From the NCBI GenBank assembly GCA_016721005.1, contig JADKJM010000016.1, positions 1 through 64,000 on the forward strand: DNA of 64,000 nucleotides, written 5' to 3'. Of this stretch, positions 10,722-19,738 are shown piece after piece (position 1 is the first letter of the stretch; each line of letters starts with the position of its first letter). Under the pieces are notes generated by a model. That model searched no databases. It saw nothing but the letters and a program-made list of their open reading frames with translations, and had not been told where the DNA came from. The stretch is from Flavobacteriales bacterium. GTDB taxonomy: Bacteria; Bacteroidota; Bacteroidia; Flavobacteriales_F; PHOS-HE28. The position numbers and the translations under genes were made by a program.

Positions 10722-12317
10722 TCAGAGTTTGCCCGAAAAGCTGTCCAGTACCTGCCGCTCCGCCTTCGCGATCAGCCCCACCGTGGTCGTGGCCTTGTTG
10801 GACCGACCACGTTTCCGGTCCACCTCTGGGGTGCTGAAGTCAGTCGTGGATGATCACCGGTGTCGATCCAAATAGTCGCTTGCTCCTCCTCGTAGGTTCT
10901 TACTTGTCCCTCGCTACCTGCGAACATTATCGTTGCCAGCAGATCTTCGAAGTAGTTGGAAAGGACAGAACTGCTTCCGAAATTGAAATCCCGGTCCCGA
11001 TCATATTTGTAGGGCTTGGCATCACCGAGCCTGAACCCAACCGTGGCTCGCGAAAATTCCGGTATCGGGTCGTATAAGCCACGACGCACCGCCACGATGT
11101 CCAGACCGCTTGGCACCACCTCGCCTTTGAAGAGAAGCGGAATGAGACCTCCAGCATTGAGGCGCGCCGCTTGAACGGCTTGCAATTGTCGAACGCGTGA
11201 AGCGGATAGTTCCGCGTCATTCCACCATCAACGTATAAGCCTCGGTAACTACGGGTATAATCATCGTCTCCTTCTTCCTCATCGAACTCCACATTGGTGT
11301 TCACGAGAAGCGGCTTGAAAAAGAAAGGGAGTGACATGGAGGCAAGCACGGCATCTACGACCGGGAAGTTCGGCGAGTGCCCCACTGAGAAGTACTTGTT
11401 CTGATGCGCGGAAACATTGGTGCAGGTAATCACCAAGTCCACTCCGGTCAGGTTGAAAGATCATGGAATGTGATGTCCTTGGCTTCCTTGCGAGCACCAC
11501 TTGCATAGAGGGACGATTGCCATAGGTCAGGCGCTGCTTTTCCAGGAGGTAGTCCGTTAGGAAGATCAGAGAAGTACTTCCGTGCCACGAAACCGGGCAT
11601 TAGTCCGCGTATCGAATAGAATGCTGTGTAGATACTTCACAACCCATCGGATGGTCAGGTCATTCTCCGTTCCCATCCTGAGTGATGTGATGCCTTCTTT
11701 ATCGGTGAGATATTTCGGAAGGGCGGATAGCACATCATTTATTCCAGGAGGTGCTGTGATGGCAGCGGTAATAAGCGCGGTCAAAAGCGGTGCCTTCTCC
11801 AAATGATGGCCCTCTCTCCCCTCCGGCTCCACACGGCAGAAGTCGCCATTCCCAGTTCCTCGAAGAATGTCTCATAGACGCCCCCTTATCTGCAATATCC
11901 CCTTTCCAAAAACGGCGCTTGCCATGTCAAACCCGCCCAACCCCCGCTGTGCTCCGAGCTTAAGCTTCTCCACTTTGTCGGATTCTGCTTTCAAGTCTCT
12001 GGCCGACATCCCTATGGCCAAGCAGAACGCTGTGATTGCTCCAGCCGAGGTTCCTGCAACACCTTTGATCTGCCGTCGGTCCAATTTCAAGCTCGGATAA
12101 AGCAATCTGCCAGCACCAACAATCTCAATTTGCCTCAGCCATCTGCCTTCTTGTGCGTTCCCGATCTCCGCCGCTTGGGTGTCGTTCGATCGTATGTCTG
12201 ATCAAAGATCTGCTGAAGTGCTGCAACCACCCCTTGGTACACAATGCCTCGCCCCCCTCCGCCTTCGAATGCGAGGTAGTTCACCCCAGATGGGAAGATT
12301 TTTTGACCGTTGCTCAT
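10722..12317 (-). pseudogene. Patatin-like phospholipase 2, frame-broken
   Basis: Second patatin-family lipase. It starts at 12317 with NYLAFEGGGGRGIVYQGVV, the oxyanion loop. It continues IKGVAGTSAGAITAFCLAIG (nucleophile Ser in GTSAG), FGKGILQIRG and MDLVITCTNVSAHQNKYFSV. GLYVDGGMTRNYPLHAFDN supplies the catalytic Asp in DGG. The C-terminus VLDSFSGKL ends at 10722. It aligns with patatin 1 throughout and looks like a duplication. The upstream neighbour is the shortened ORF-A (19-bp gap) and the downstream neighbour is the IS-interrupted lipoprotein gene. No signal peptide is visible. Several indels break the frame. Confidence 0.7.
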
Positions 12318-12335
12318 CAGGTAGAACCTCTTTGA

Positions 12336-12571
12336 TTACAACGGCAGATCCGCGCTATAGTCCGGCAGGTCGTTCGGTGTGTCGCCATGCGTGAGGTACA
12401 CCAAACTCGTAGGCACCTTGCTCAACCACGGTTCGCCTTCGATCTCGCCACCCTCGAAGTAGCCATCGGCCTCCACTTGATCCGTCGATGATGCTCACGT
12501 AGAGTTAAGCGTTGGCCGCTGATGAATTCGATGCAGTGCTTCGGGGTGTTCCGTTTCACAATGACGACCAT
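12336..12571 (-). pseudogene. ORF-A, copy 2, internally deleted
   Basis: It starts MVVIVKRNTPKHCIEFISGQ at 12571 and then jumps directly to the part matching the end of ORF-A copy 1 (LYVSIID, a GGEIE segment, EPWLSKVPTSLVYLTHGDTP). About 115 residues present in copy 1, from FESFDAMRNN to DDPL, are missing. The last 130 bp match 7960-8100 closely. The reading frame also shifts once after the junction. This is a remnant rather than a working copy, but it fixes the gene order ORF-A then patatin. Confidence 0.6.
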
Positions 12572-12754
12572 GCCCCGAATATAACCGAGGATAGCAAGGC
12601 GCGGGGATCCGTTCACAGGTTCTGTGGAAGGGAAGGATCCCACGATCCCGCCCACTTTTCCACAACCTGCGATCGCGCACGGTGTCGCGCGGTCCTGCGG
12701 CCTATCTTTACACCCCGTGATCGCGGCCCGCCCTAGGGATGCTTTCCACCAGCG

Positions 12755-14612
12755 ATGACGGGCTCCACCAAATACATTTTCGTTACCGGAGGCGTGACCT
12801 CCAGCCTCGGCAAAGGCATCATCAGTGCCAGCTTGGCGAAGCTGTTGCAAGCGCGCGGTTTCACGGTGACGATCCAGAAGTTGGATCCGTACATCAACGT
12901 GGATCCGGGAACCTTGAACCCGTACGAGCATGGCGAGTGCTTCGTGACCGAGGACGGCGCCGAGACCGACCTGGACCTCGGCCACTACGAGCGCTTTCTG
13001 GATGTCCACACCAGCCAGGCGAACAACGTGACCACGGGCCGGATCTACCAGAACGTGATCCGCAAAGAGCGCGAAGGCGCGTACCTCGGCAAGACCGTGC
13101 AGGTGATCCCGCACATCACCGACGAGATCAAGGCGCAGATCCAAGCGCTGGGTCGGCGGGGGATCTATGATTTCGTGATCACGGAGGTCGGTGGGACCGT
13201 CGGCGACATCGAGAGCCTGCCCTACATGGAGGCCATCCGCCAGTTGAAGTGGAAGAAGGGCAAGGACTGCCTTTCCATCCACCTGACGCTGCTCCCCTAC
13301 TTGAGCACGACGGGCGAATTGAAGACCAAGCCCACGCAACACAGCGTGAAGGAACTCCTGAGTCTGGGCGTGCAACCGGACGTGCTGGTGTGTCGCACCG
13401 AGCACCCGATGCAGAAAGGGATGAAGGAGAAGATCGCGCTGTTCTGCAACGTGGATGCGGACGCGGTGATCGAGAGCCGCGATGCGGACACGATCTACGA
13501 TGTGCCCTTGCTGATGCAAGAGGAGAAATTGGATGAGGTGGTGTTGCGCAAACTCGGGATCAACGCCTTCCCCGAAGCGGACCTGGAACAGTGGAAGGAT
13601 TTCCTGCGGCGCTACAAGAACCCGAAGAGCGAAGTGCGCATCGGCCTGGTGGGGAAGTACGTGGAGCTGAAGGATGCGTACAAGAGCATCAAGGAAGCCT
13701 TGGAACACGCCGGTGCTTCCAGTGAGGCCAAGGTCCACATCAAGTGGGTACATAGCGAGAAGCTGACGGCGAAGAACGTCGCGAAGCAACTCGGTGGTCT
13801 GGCGGGGATCCTCGTCGCACCGGGTTTCGGTTCCCGGGGCATCGAAGGCAAGATCGAAGCGATCAAGTACGCACGAGAGAACAAGGTGCCCTTCCTGGGG
13901 ATCTGCCTCGGCATGCAGTGCGCGGTGATCGAATTCGGCCGGAACGTGTTGGGCTATACCGATGCGAACAGCACGGAGATGGACGCGGACACCACCCATC
14001 CGGTGATCGCGATGATGGAGGAACAGAAGGGGATCGCGGACAAGGGCGGCACCATGCGCTTGGGTGCCTACCCGTGCAGGTTGGAGGAGAGCAGTTTGGC
14101 GAAGCGTGTGTACCGCAGGCGCGACATCAGCGAGCGCCACCGGCACCGGTACGAATTCAACAACGCCTACCTCTCGGCATACAACAAGGCGGGGATGTGG
14201 GCGTCAGGGATCAACCCGCAAGGGGAAATTGGTGGAGATCGTGGAGTTGAAGGACCACCCGTGGTTCATCGGCGTGCAGTTCCACCCGGAGTACCGCAGC
14301 ACGGTGGCCAAGCCGCATCCGCTCTTCATCGGGTTCGTGCAAGCGGCGATGAAGCACCACTTCGTGGAGTTGGCGCCGAAGGAAGAGGCGATCGGAGGGT
14401 TTTCACCGCCACCCCGGCTTTCGCCGGGGCAGGCTGCAACGAACGCAACGGTTGCGCAACGCAGTGAGGGTGTGGTCGTGAAGGCGGACTTGGATCCCTT
14501 TTCCGCCGATGGCGGACATGCTGAATGCTTGACCACGGATGAACACCGATACATACGGATAAGAGCGGACCTGGATCCGTGTCCATTCGCGGTTCTTGAA
14601 CTTGCGCCGTGA
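12755..14612 (+). CDS. pyrG: CTP synthase (one frameshift near 14222)
   Basis: CTP synthase makes CTP from UTP, ATP and glutamine in the cytoplasm. The N-terminal synthetase domain starts YIFVTGGVTSSLGKGIISAS (P-loop) and contains DPYINVDPGTLNPYEHGE and TEVGGTVGDIE. The glutaminase domain has the nucleophile loop GICLGMQCAVIEFG and the His-Glu pair in VQFHPEYRS. A run caaggggaaa near 14222 has one extra G. Removing it restores GKLVEIVELKDHPWFIGVQF. After VELAPKEEAIGG the corrected frame runs about 75 residues into repeat-like DNA up to 14612, so the native stop has probably been lost by a second small error near 14400. Confidence 0.92.
14412..14430. repeat. Palindrome cccggctttcgccggg
   Basis: A short perfect hairpin just after the conserved end of pyrG. 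A related motif, cccggcgaacgccggg, lies at about 63789-63804. A longer imperfect inverted pair follows (accacggatgaacacc near 14534 and gtgtccattcgcggt near 14579). These look like dispersed REP-like repeats; the first could also act as a terminator, but no T-run follows. Confidence 0.5.
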
Positions 14613-14650
14613 CCGCCGAACATCTTCTCGGCATGCATGAAAGCCCCGGC

Positions 14651-14658
14651 TATCTTTG
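14651..14658 (+). promoter_or_regulatory. Putative Bacteroidota -7 box upstream of yidC
   Basis: TATCTTTG matches the TAnnTTTG consensus of Bacteroidota housekeeping promoters and lies 55 bp before the yidC ATG. No clear -33 TTTG box is seen at the usual distance, so this is a motif match only. Confidence 0.4.
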
Positions 14659-14713
14659 GCGCCTTCAAAAATGCGCGTGAGTTCCGGTAGCGGAATGAAC
14701 GCACGAACGCAGC

Positions 14714-16612
14714 ATGGATCGTAATACCGTCATCGGCATCGTCCTCATTGTAGCCATCCTCTTCGGCTACACCATGTACACCATGCCGAGCAAGGTGGAG
14801 CGCGCGCGCGCGCAACGCACGGCGGACAGCCTGGCCACGGTGGAACTGGACCAGCGCGCCGCAAAGGCTGCGGAGGAAGCAGCCGTAGCAGCCAGCGCCG
14901 GAGAACCACCTGTACCACTGCCGGTCACGGACAGCTTGATCAGCGCTGCGGATAGCGCGTTGGTGGACAGCCTGCGGAGCAATGCGTTGGAGCAGAAATT
15001 CGGCGTGTTCCAAACGGCGGCCGAAGGAAAAGCGGAAGAGGTGATCCTCGGGAACAAGCGGATGGAGATCCGCTTCAGCACCCTCGGCGCGCGACCCGTG
15101 GTGATGCGGCTGAAGGAGTACCAGACCTACCGGAAGACCCCGCTCCTACTGGCCGATCCGGATTCGGGCACCTACGAGTTGAAGTTCATCGCCGGTACCG
15201 TGGACATGAGCACCGAGCACTTGTACTTCTCGGTCGCGAGCAAGGACAGCGATGAAGTGGTGTTCCAAGCCGCAACGGCGGATCCGGGCAAATTCCTACG
15301 GATCACCTACACCCTGGACAGCCTCTCCTACTTCATGCACATGAACGCGGAGTTCGTGGGGTTGAAGGGCGTGGTGGATCCGCGGAACGTGCTGTTCCGT
15401 TGGGAGCTTGCCGGATTGAACCACGAGAAGCACCTGCCCACCGAGCGCCAGAAATGCGGCGTGTACTACAAGTACCAGGGCAAGGACCGCAACTACCTGA
15501 GCGAGACCAAGGCCGAGGATCTGAAGTTGGAGGGTCGGACGAACTGGGTCGCCTTCAAACAGGACTTCTTCACCGTGGCCATGGTGAACGACAGTGGGTT
15601 CTCCAGCAATGGCAGCGAGATCGCGATCAGGCCGGAAACGGATAGCACGCACACCAAGCATTACTCGGCGAAGTTGTTCTTCGACAAAGGCCGCGATGAC
15701 GAACCGACGGTGGCGATGCGCTTCTACCTCGGTCCGAACCACTTCGGCACGTTGCGTCGCACGGAGATCCCGCAGTTCCAGCGGATCATCGACCTGGGCT
15801 GGGGGATCTTCGGTTTTATGAACCAATGGTTGGTGATCCCGATCTTCAACTGGCTTGATGGCTGGGGTTGGAACTACGGCATCATCATCCTGGTGCTCAC
15901 CATCGTGATCAAGCTCCTGTTGATGCCGCTCACCTACAAGAACCTGGTGGCGAGCACCAAGATGCGCGTGCTGAAACCGGAGATGGATGTGATCACCGAG
16001 AAGCACAAGGACGGTGATGCACTGAAGAAGCAACAGGCCACCATGGACCTATACCGCAAGGCCGGTGTGAATCCCGCGAGCGGTTGCCTGCCGATGCTCG
16101 TGCAGATGCCGATCCTGTACGCGATGTTCCGCTTCTTCCCGGCCAGCATCGAATTGCGGCAGAAATCCTTCCTCTGGGCGGATGACCTGAGCAGCTACGA
16201 CTCCATCTTCTCATGGACCCAGCAGATCCCCTTCATCAGCTCCACTTACGGCAACCACATCAGCCTGTTCACCCTGTTGATGGCCGCGAGTACGATCGTG
16301 TACTCGGTGATCAACCAGAAGCAGATGCCCACCCAGCAGGGCATGCCGAGCATGAAGTTGATGATCTATCTCTTCCCGATCATGATGCTGTTCTTCCTGA
16401 ACAACTTCAGCGCGGGCCTGAGCTATTACTACCTGCTGGCGAACGTGATCAGCATCCTGCAAATGACCGTGCTGAAGAGCTGGTTCGTGGACGAGGAGAA
16501 GATCCGGAACAAGTTGCTGATGAACATGAAGACGCCGAAGAAGAAGAGCAAGTGGCAGCAGCGCTTGGAGGACATGCAGAAGCAACAGCAGACGGCGAAG
16601 CGTAAACGCTAG
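14714..16612 (+). CDS. yidC: Membrane protein insertase YidC
   Basis: YidC inserts and folds inner-membrane proteins, alone or with Sec. This 632-residue protein has the Bacteroidota layout. There is an N-terminal membrane segment (about residues 4-22, VIGIVLIVAILFGYTMYT), then a large periplasmic domain to about residue 350. The conserved core follows with MNQWLVIPIFNWL, NYGIIILVLTIVIKLLLMPL, a cytoplasmic hairpin (MRVLKPEMD...), VNPASGCLPMLVQMPILYAM and MLFFLNNFSAGLSYYYLLAN. The tail is strongly basic (KTPKKKSKWQQRL...KRKR), as expected for ribosome contact. It follows pyrG in the same direction and is not broken. Confidence 0.97.
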   Translation: MDRNTVIGIVLIVAILFGYTMYTMPSKVERARAQRTADSLATVELDQRAAKAAEEAAVAASAGEPPVPLPVTDSLISAADSALVDSLRSNALEQKFGVFQTAAEGKAEEVILGNKRMEIRFSTLGARPVVMRLKEYQTYRKTPLLLADPDSGTYELKFIAGTVDMSTEHLYFSVASKDSDEVVFQAATADPGKFLRITYTLDSLSYFMHMNAEFVGLKGVVDPRNVLFRWELAGLNHEKHLPTERQKCGVYYKYQGKDRNYLSETKAEDLKLEGRTNWVAFKQDFFTVAMVNDSGFSSNGSEIAIRPETDSTHTKHYSAKLFFDKGRDDEPTVAMRFYLGPNHFGTLRRTEIPQFQRIIDLGWGIFGFMNQWLVIPIFNWLDGWGWNYGIIILVLTIVIKLLLMPLTYKNLVASTKMRVLKPEMDVITEKHKDGDALKKQQATMDLYRKAGVNPASGCLPMLVQMPILYAMFRFFPASIELRQKSFLWADDLSSYDSIFSWTQQIPFISSTYGNHISLFTLLMAASTIVYSVINQKQMPTQQGMPSMKLMIYLFPIMMLFFLNNFSAGLSYYYLLANVISILQMTVLKSWFVDEEKIRNKLLMNMKTPKKKSKWQQRLEDMQKQQQTAKRKR

Positions 16613-16650
16613 GAGCAGGGGCAGGAGCAGGGGCAGGGGCAGGGGCAATA
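16613..16650. repeat. Short (ggggca)n simple repeat
   Basis: About six units of gggca/gggcag-type sequence directly after the yidC stop. It is a low-complexity G-rich tract with no visible hairpin. Confidence 0.6.
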
Positions 16651-16692
16651 GGCAAGCGATCACGGCACGTTTTCCGCAAGACGATGGCACCG

Positions 16693-17220
16693 ATGAAAAC
16701 CTCCATGATCAACCTTTTCATTCCATTGGCTGCGCTGATGGTGGCGTGTAGCGGTTCTCGTCCCGCATCCGAGGTCTCTTCCACCGCCCCGGAACGGGAG
16801 ACGCCGAGCGTACAATACGGCGGTGCGAGCAAGACCGACTCCCTCTTCCTCAGCTTGGAGCGCACCCCGTGCTTCGGTGCGTGCAAGGCCTACCGGATCG
16901 AGTTGTTCCGGAGCGGCTTCGCTACGTATGATGGCCGCAACAACATGGAAAAGGAAGGCAAGCACACCGCACGCATCGGGAGCGACACCTTGCGGGTGAT
17001 CCTGGCCAGGGCCGAAAGCCTTGGCTTCTTCAGCATGAAGGACAAGTACGATGGTGAGGTTACCGACCTTCCTTCCACCTACCTGCGGATCGCGGCCGAT
17101 GGCAAGGACAAGAAGGTGTTGGGCCGGGTAGGCACGCCGCAGGAATTCAAAGCCTTGGTGAGTTACATCGAGGCCCTGCTGTTGCCCGTGCCTTGGCAAC
17201 CGGCGACCTCCAAACCGTGA
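16693..17220 (+). CDS. DUF6438-like lipoprotein
   Basis: A 175-residue predicted lipoprotein of unknown function. The start at 16693 gives MKTSMINLFIPLAALMVAC, a signal with lipobox MVAC; an in-frame ATG at 16684 adds three residues. The body has SLERTPCFGACKAYRIELF, with two Cys in a PCFGAC motif. It goes on to YDGRNNMEKEGKHTARIG and a C-terminal helix ending VSYIEALLLPVPW. The pattern (a short domain starting 'R-T-x-C-F-G-x-C') matches what I recall as DUF6438. Likely anchored in a membrane after lipidation. Confidence 0.7.
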   Translation: MKTSMINLFIPLAALMVACSGSRPASEVSSTAPERETPSVQYGGASKTDSLFLSLERTPCFGACKAYRIELFRSGFATYDGRNNMEKEGKHTARIGSDTLRVILARAESLGFFSMKDKYDGEVTDLPSTYLRIAADGKDKKVLGRVGTPQEFKALVSYIEALLLPVPWQPATSKP

Positions 17221-17290
17221 TCCAGCCGGTCATTCGTCCCTCGTCACCCCTTCCATCCCCGAACGGTCCGTCCCGGTCCCGCAAGGCTGC

Positions 17291-17298
17291 TACATTTG
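17291..17298 (+). promoter_or_regulatory. Putative Bacteroidota -7 box upstream of the S46 peptidase
   Basis: TACATTTG matches TAnnTTTG and lies 56 bp before the S46 peptidase ATG. No convincing -33 box is seen. Confidence 0.4.
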
Positions 17299-17354
17299 GC
17301 ACCCCTTCAACGGCCGGAATACCAGAACCCGACCAGCACTAAACACGAACCATT

Positions 17355-19592
17355 ATGATGAAGCGTTCCCTTTCCCTGCTTGTTGCCCTCTTGGTATTGA
17401 TCGGTGCGCGTGCCCACGAAGGCATGTGGCTGCTCAGCAAGCTGAAACAGATCAACGAGGCCGAGATGCAGAAGCTCGGTTTCAAACTCACCGCCGAGGA
17501 CATTTACGACATCAACCGCAGCGGCATCAAGGATGGCGTGGTGCGTTTGGGCGGCGGATTCTGCAGCGGTGAAATGGTGAGCGCCGAAGGCCTCTTCCTG
17601 ACGAACCACCACTGCGGCTACGATGCCGTGCAGGGTTTGAGCAGCGTGGAGAACGACCTGCTTACCAACGGCTTCTGGGCGAAGACCCGGAAGGATGAAC
17701 TGGCGGCTGGATTCAGCGTGAGCTTCCTTCAGATCATTGAGGATGTCACCGACAAGGTGATGGCCGAGTTGACCGCCGACATGACCGAAGAGCAGCGCAG
17801 CGAGAAGATCCAGGAGGTGGGCGGAAAGTTGCGCTCCGCTGTTGGCAAGGAGAACGGCTTGAGCGCCGACTTCAAGATCATGTTCGAGGGGAATGAATTC
17901 TACCTCTTCGTGTACAAGACCTATCGCGATGTGCGTCTGGTGGGCGTGCCACCGAGCGCCATCGGCAAATTCGGTGGTGACACCGACAACTGGATGTGGC
18001 CGCGCCACACCGGCGACTTCTCCATGTTCCGCGTGTACACCGGGCCGGATGGCGAACCCGCCGATCCGAGCGACACCAACATCCCCTTCAAACCGAAGTG
18101 GCACTTCCCGGTAAGCCTGCAAGGCGTGAAGGAGGGCGACTTCGCCATGGTGATGGGCTACCCCGGCAGCACGGACCGTTTCCTGAGCAGCCAGGGTGTG
18201 AAGCTGGCGTTGGACATCGAACAGCCGAGCCGTGTGCTGATCCGCGGGAAGAAACTGGAATTGATGAAGCAGGACATGGATGCCAGCGACGCGGTACGGA
18301 TCAAGTACGCCAGCAAATACGCGCAGATCAGCAACTACTGGAAGTACTTCATCGGGCAGCAGCGCGGCTTGAAGCGCTTGCATGTGTACGACAAGAAGAA
18401 GGCGCAGGAGGATGCGTTGATGGCCTGGGTGAACGCCGATCCGACACGGAAGGACAAGTATGGTGGGATCATCACATTGTTGGAGCGGGGCTATGCCGAC
18501 CGGACCAAGTGGGAGAAGGCGAGCACGTACATGCAGGAAGCGGCCTTCGGCAGTGAGGCCGTGGTCCTCGGTTTCCGGATGTATGGATTGAAGATGCAAT
18601 TGGAGAACGACCCGAAGGATGCCGCCAAGGTGAGTGCCATGGTGGCACGCGTGCAGGCCTCTGCGGAAGAATTCTGGAAGGATTACGATCCGGCCACGGA
18701 TGAGAAGATCACGGCCGAGATGTTCCGCATGATCCATGACGATGTGCAGCGTGAACTGCAACCCGACGTGATGTCCACGATCGAGAAGAAGTACAAGAGC
18801 AACTTCGATGCGTGGGCCCGTGCGGTCTTCGCATCGAGCATGCTCACCGACCGCAAGAAGCTCGATGCGTTCCTGGCCAAGCCGACGTTGAAGGCCCTTC
18901 AAAAAGATCTTGGATTCCAAGCTGCGGAAAGCTGCCTGAACCACTGGCGCAATGTCATCGGCCCCGGTGTGGACGCTGGTCAGGCCGATCTGGACAAGGG
19001 CTACCGGTTGATGGTGGCCGCCATGCGTGAGAAGGATCCCGAAAAGAGCTGGTACCCGAACGCGAACAGTTCCATGCGCTTGACCTACGGACAAGTGAGG
19101 AGCTATGTGCCCGGCGATGCCATGTTCTACGACTATGCCACCACAGCGACAGGCATCCTTGAAAAGGAGGACAACACGAATGAGGAATTCATCGTCCCCG
19201 TGAAGGAGCATGAGATGCTGGTGAAGAAGGAGTTCGGGCGTTATGCCGATGAGAACGGCAACCTTAACATTTGCTTCATCAGCAACAACGACATCACGGG
19301 CGGCAACAGCGGGAGTCCGGTGATCAATGGCAACGGCGAACTCATCGGCATCGCGTTCGATGGCAACTGGGAGGCCATGAGCGGTGATATCGCTTTCGAA
19401 CCTGAACTGCAGCGCACCATCAGTGTGGACATCCGCTACGTGCTCTGGTGCATTGATAAGTTGGCCGGTGCCACACACCTCGTGAACGAGATGACACTCG
19501 TAGAGCGCAAGGCCCCGGAGGCACCCAAAGTGGAAGTCCCCGCTCCTATACCTCCGACCGTGAAACCTGTTGTGAAGCCTGCGAAGAAGTAA
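17355..19592 (+). CDS. Peptidase S46, DPP7-like dipeptidyl-peptidase
   Basis: Periplasmic dipeptidyl-peptidase that removes dipeptides from peptide N-termini, part of peptide catabolism in Bacteroidota. It has 745 residues with a signal peptide (about residues 1-20). The catalytic His lies in TNHHCGYD (first His is residue 85), the Asp in RHTGDFSMF (residue 221) and the Ser in GGNSGSPVING (residue 652). Eighteen residues after the Ser is Gly670 in AFDGNWE. In this family Gly at that place marks DPP7 (hydrophobic P1), while Arg marks DPP11 (acidic P1), so a DPP7-type specificity is inferred. A hairpin terminator follows. No frame problems. Confidence 0.93.
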   Translation: MMKRSLSLLVALLVLIGARAHEGMWLLSKLKQINEAEMQKLGFKLTAEDIYDINRSGIKDGVVRLGGGFCSGEMVSAEGLFLTNHHCGYDAVQGLSSVENDLLTNGFWAKTRKDELAAGFSVSFLQIIEDVTDKVMAELTADMTEEQRSEKIQEVGGKLRSAVGKENGLSADFKIMFEGNEFYLFVYKTYRDVRLVGVPPSAIGKFGGDTDNWMWPRHTGDFSMFRVYTGPDGEPADPSDTNIPFKPKWHFPVSLQGVKEGDFAMVMGYPGSTDRFLSSQGVKLALDIEQPSRVLIRGKKLELMKQDMDASDAVRIKYASKYAQISNYWKYFIGQQRGLKRLHVYDKKKAQEDALMAWVNADPTRKDKYGGIITLLERGYADRTKWEKASTYMQEAAFGSEAVVLGFRMYGLKMQLENDPKDAAKVSAMVARVQASAEEFWKDYDPATDEKITAEMFRMIHDDVQRELQPDVMSTIEKKYKSNFDAWARAVFASSMLTDRKKLDAFLAKPTLKALQKDLGFQAAESCLNHWRNVIGPGVDAGQADLDKGYRLMVAAMREKDPEKSWYPNANSSMRLTYGQVRSYVPGDAMFYDYATTATGILEKEDNTNEEFIVPVKEHEMLVKKEFGRYADENGNLNICFISNNDITGGNSGSPVINGNGELIGIAFDGNWEAMSGDIAFEPELQRTISVDIRYVLWCIDKLAGATHLVNEMTLVERKAPEAPKVEVPAPIPPTVKPVVKPAKK

Positions 19593-19609
19593 TTCCCCTC
19601 CCATTGCGG

Positions 19610-19645
19610 AACGGCGTACATCAGCGTGTACGCCGTTCTTCATTC
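19610..19645 (+). terminator. Hairpin terminator after the S46 gene
   Basis: Perfect 11-bp stem aacggcgtaca / tgtacgccgtt with a 6-nt loop, followed by cttcattcc. It starts 17 bp after the peptidase stop. The T-run is weak, but position and stem fit a rho-independent terminator. Confidence 0.6.
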
Positions 19646-19738
19646 CAAGGGCCATCAAGCCCCCGATCCCGAAACCCGGTCCAGGGGTGAATGTTAACCT
19701 TGGTCCCTCATTGATATGGAGCGAATAGCCCCCACCGT

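Noticed and set aside
6620..12317. Assignment of the first two patatins as CBASS effectors
   Set aside because: They are not next to a CD-NTase, lack the C-terminal part of CapV and sit in a different repeated gene set. Only the patatin at 52078 is placed in CBASS.
12422..14146. 574-codon open frame antisense to pyrG
   Set aside because: It is the mirror of a strongly conserved gene in GC-rich DNA. The sequence has His/Leu/Arg-rich shadow composition and no domain.
17307..19658. 783-codon open frame antisense to the S46 peptidase
   Set aside because: The + strand has a complete S46 protein with all catalytic residues, so the minus frame is a shadow.
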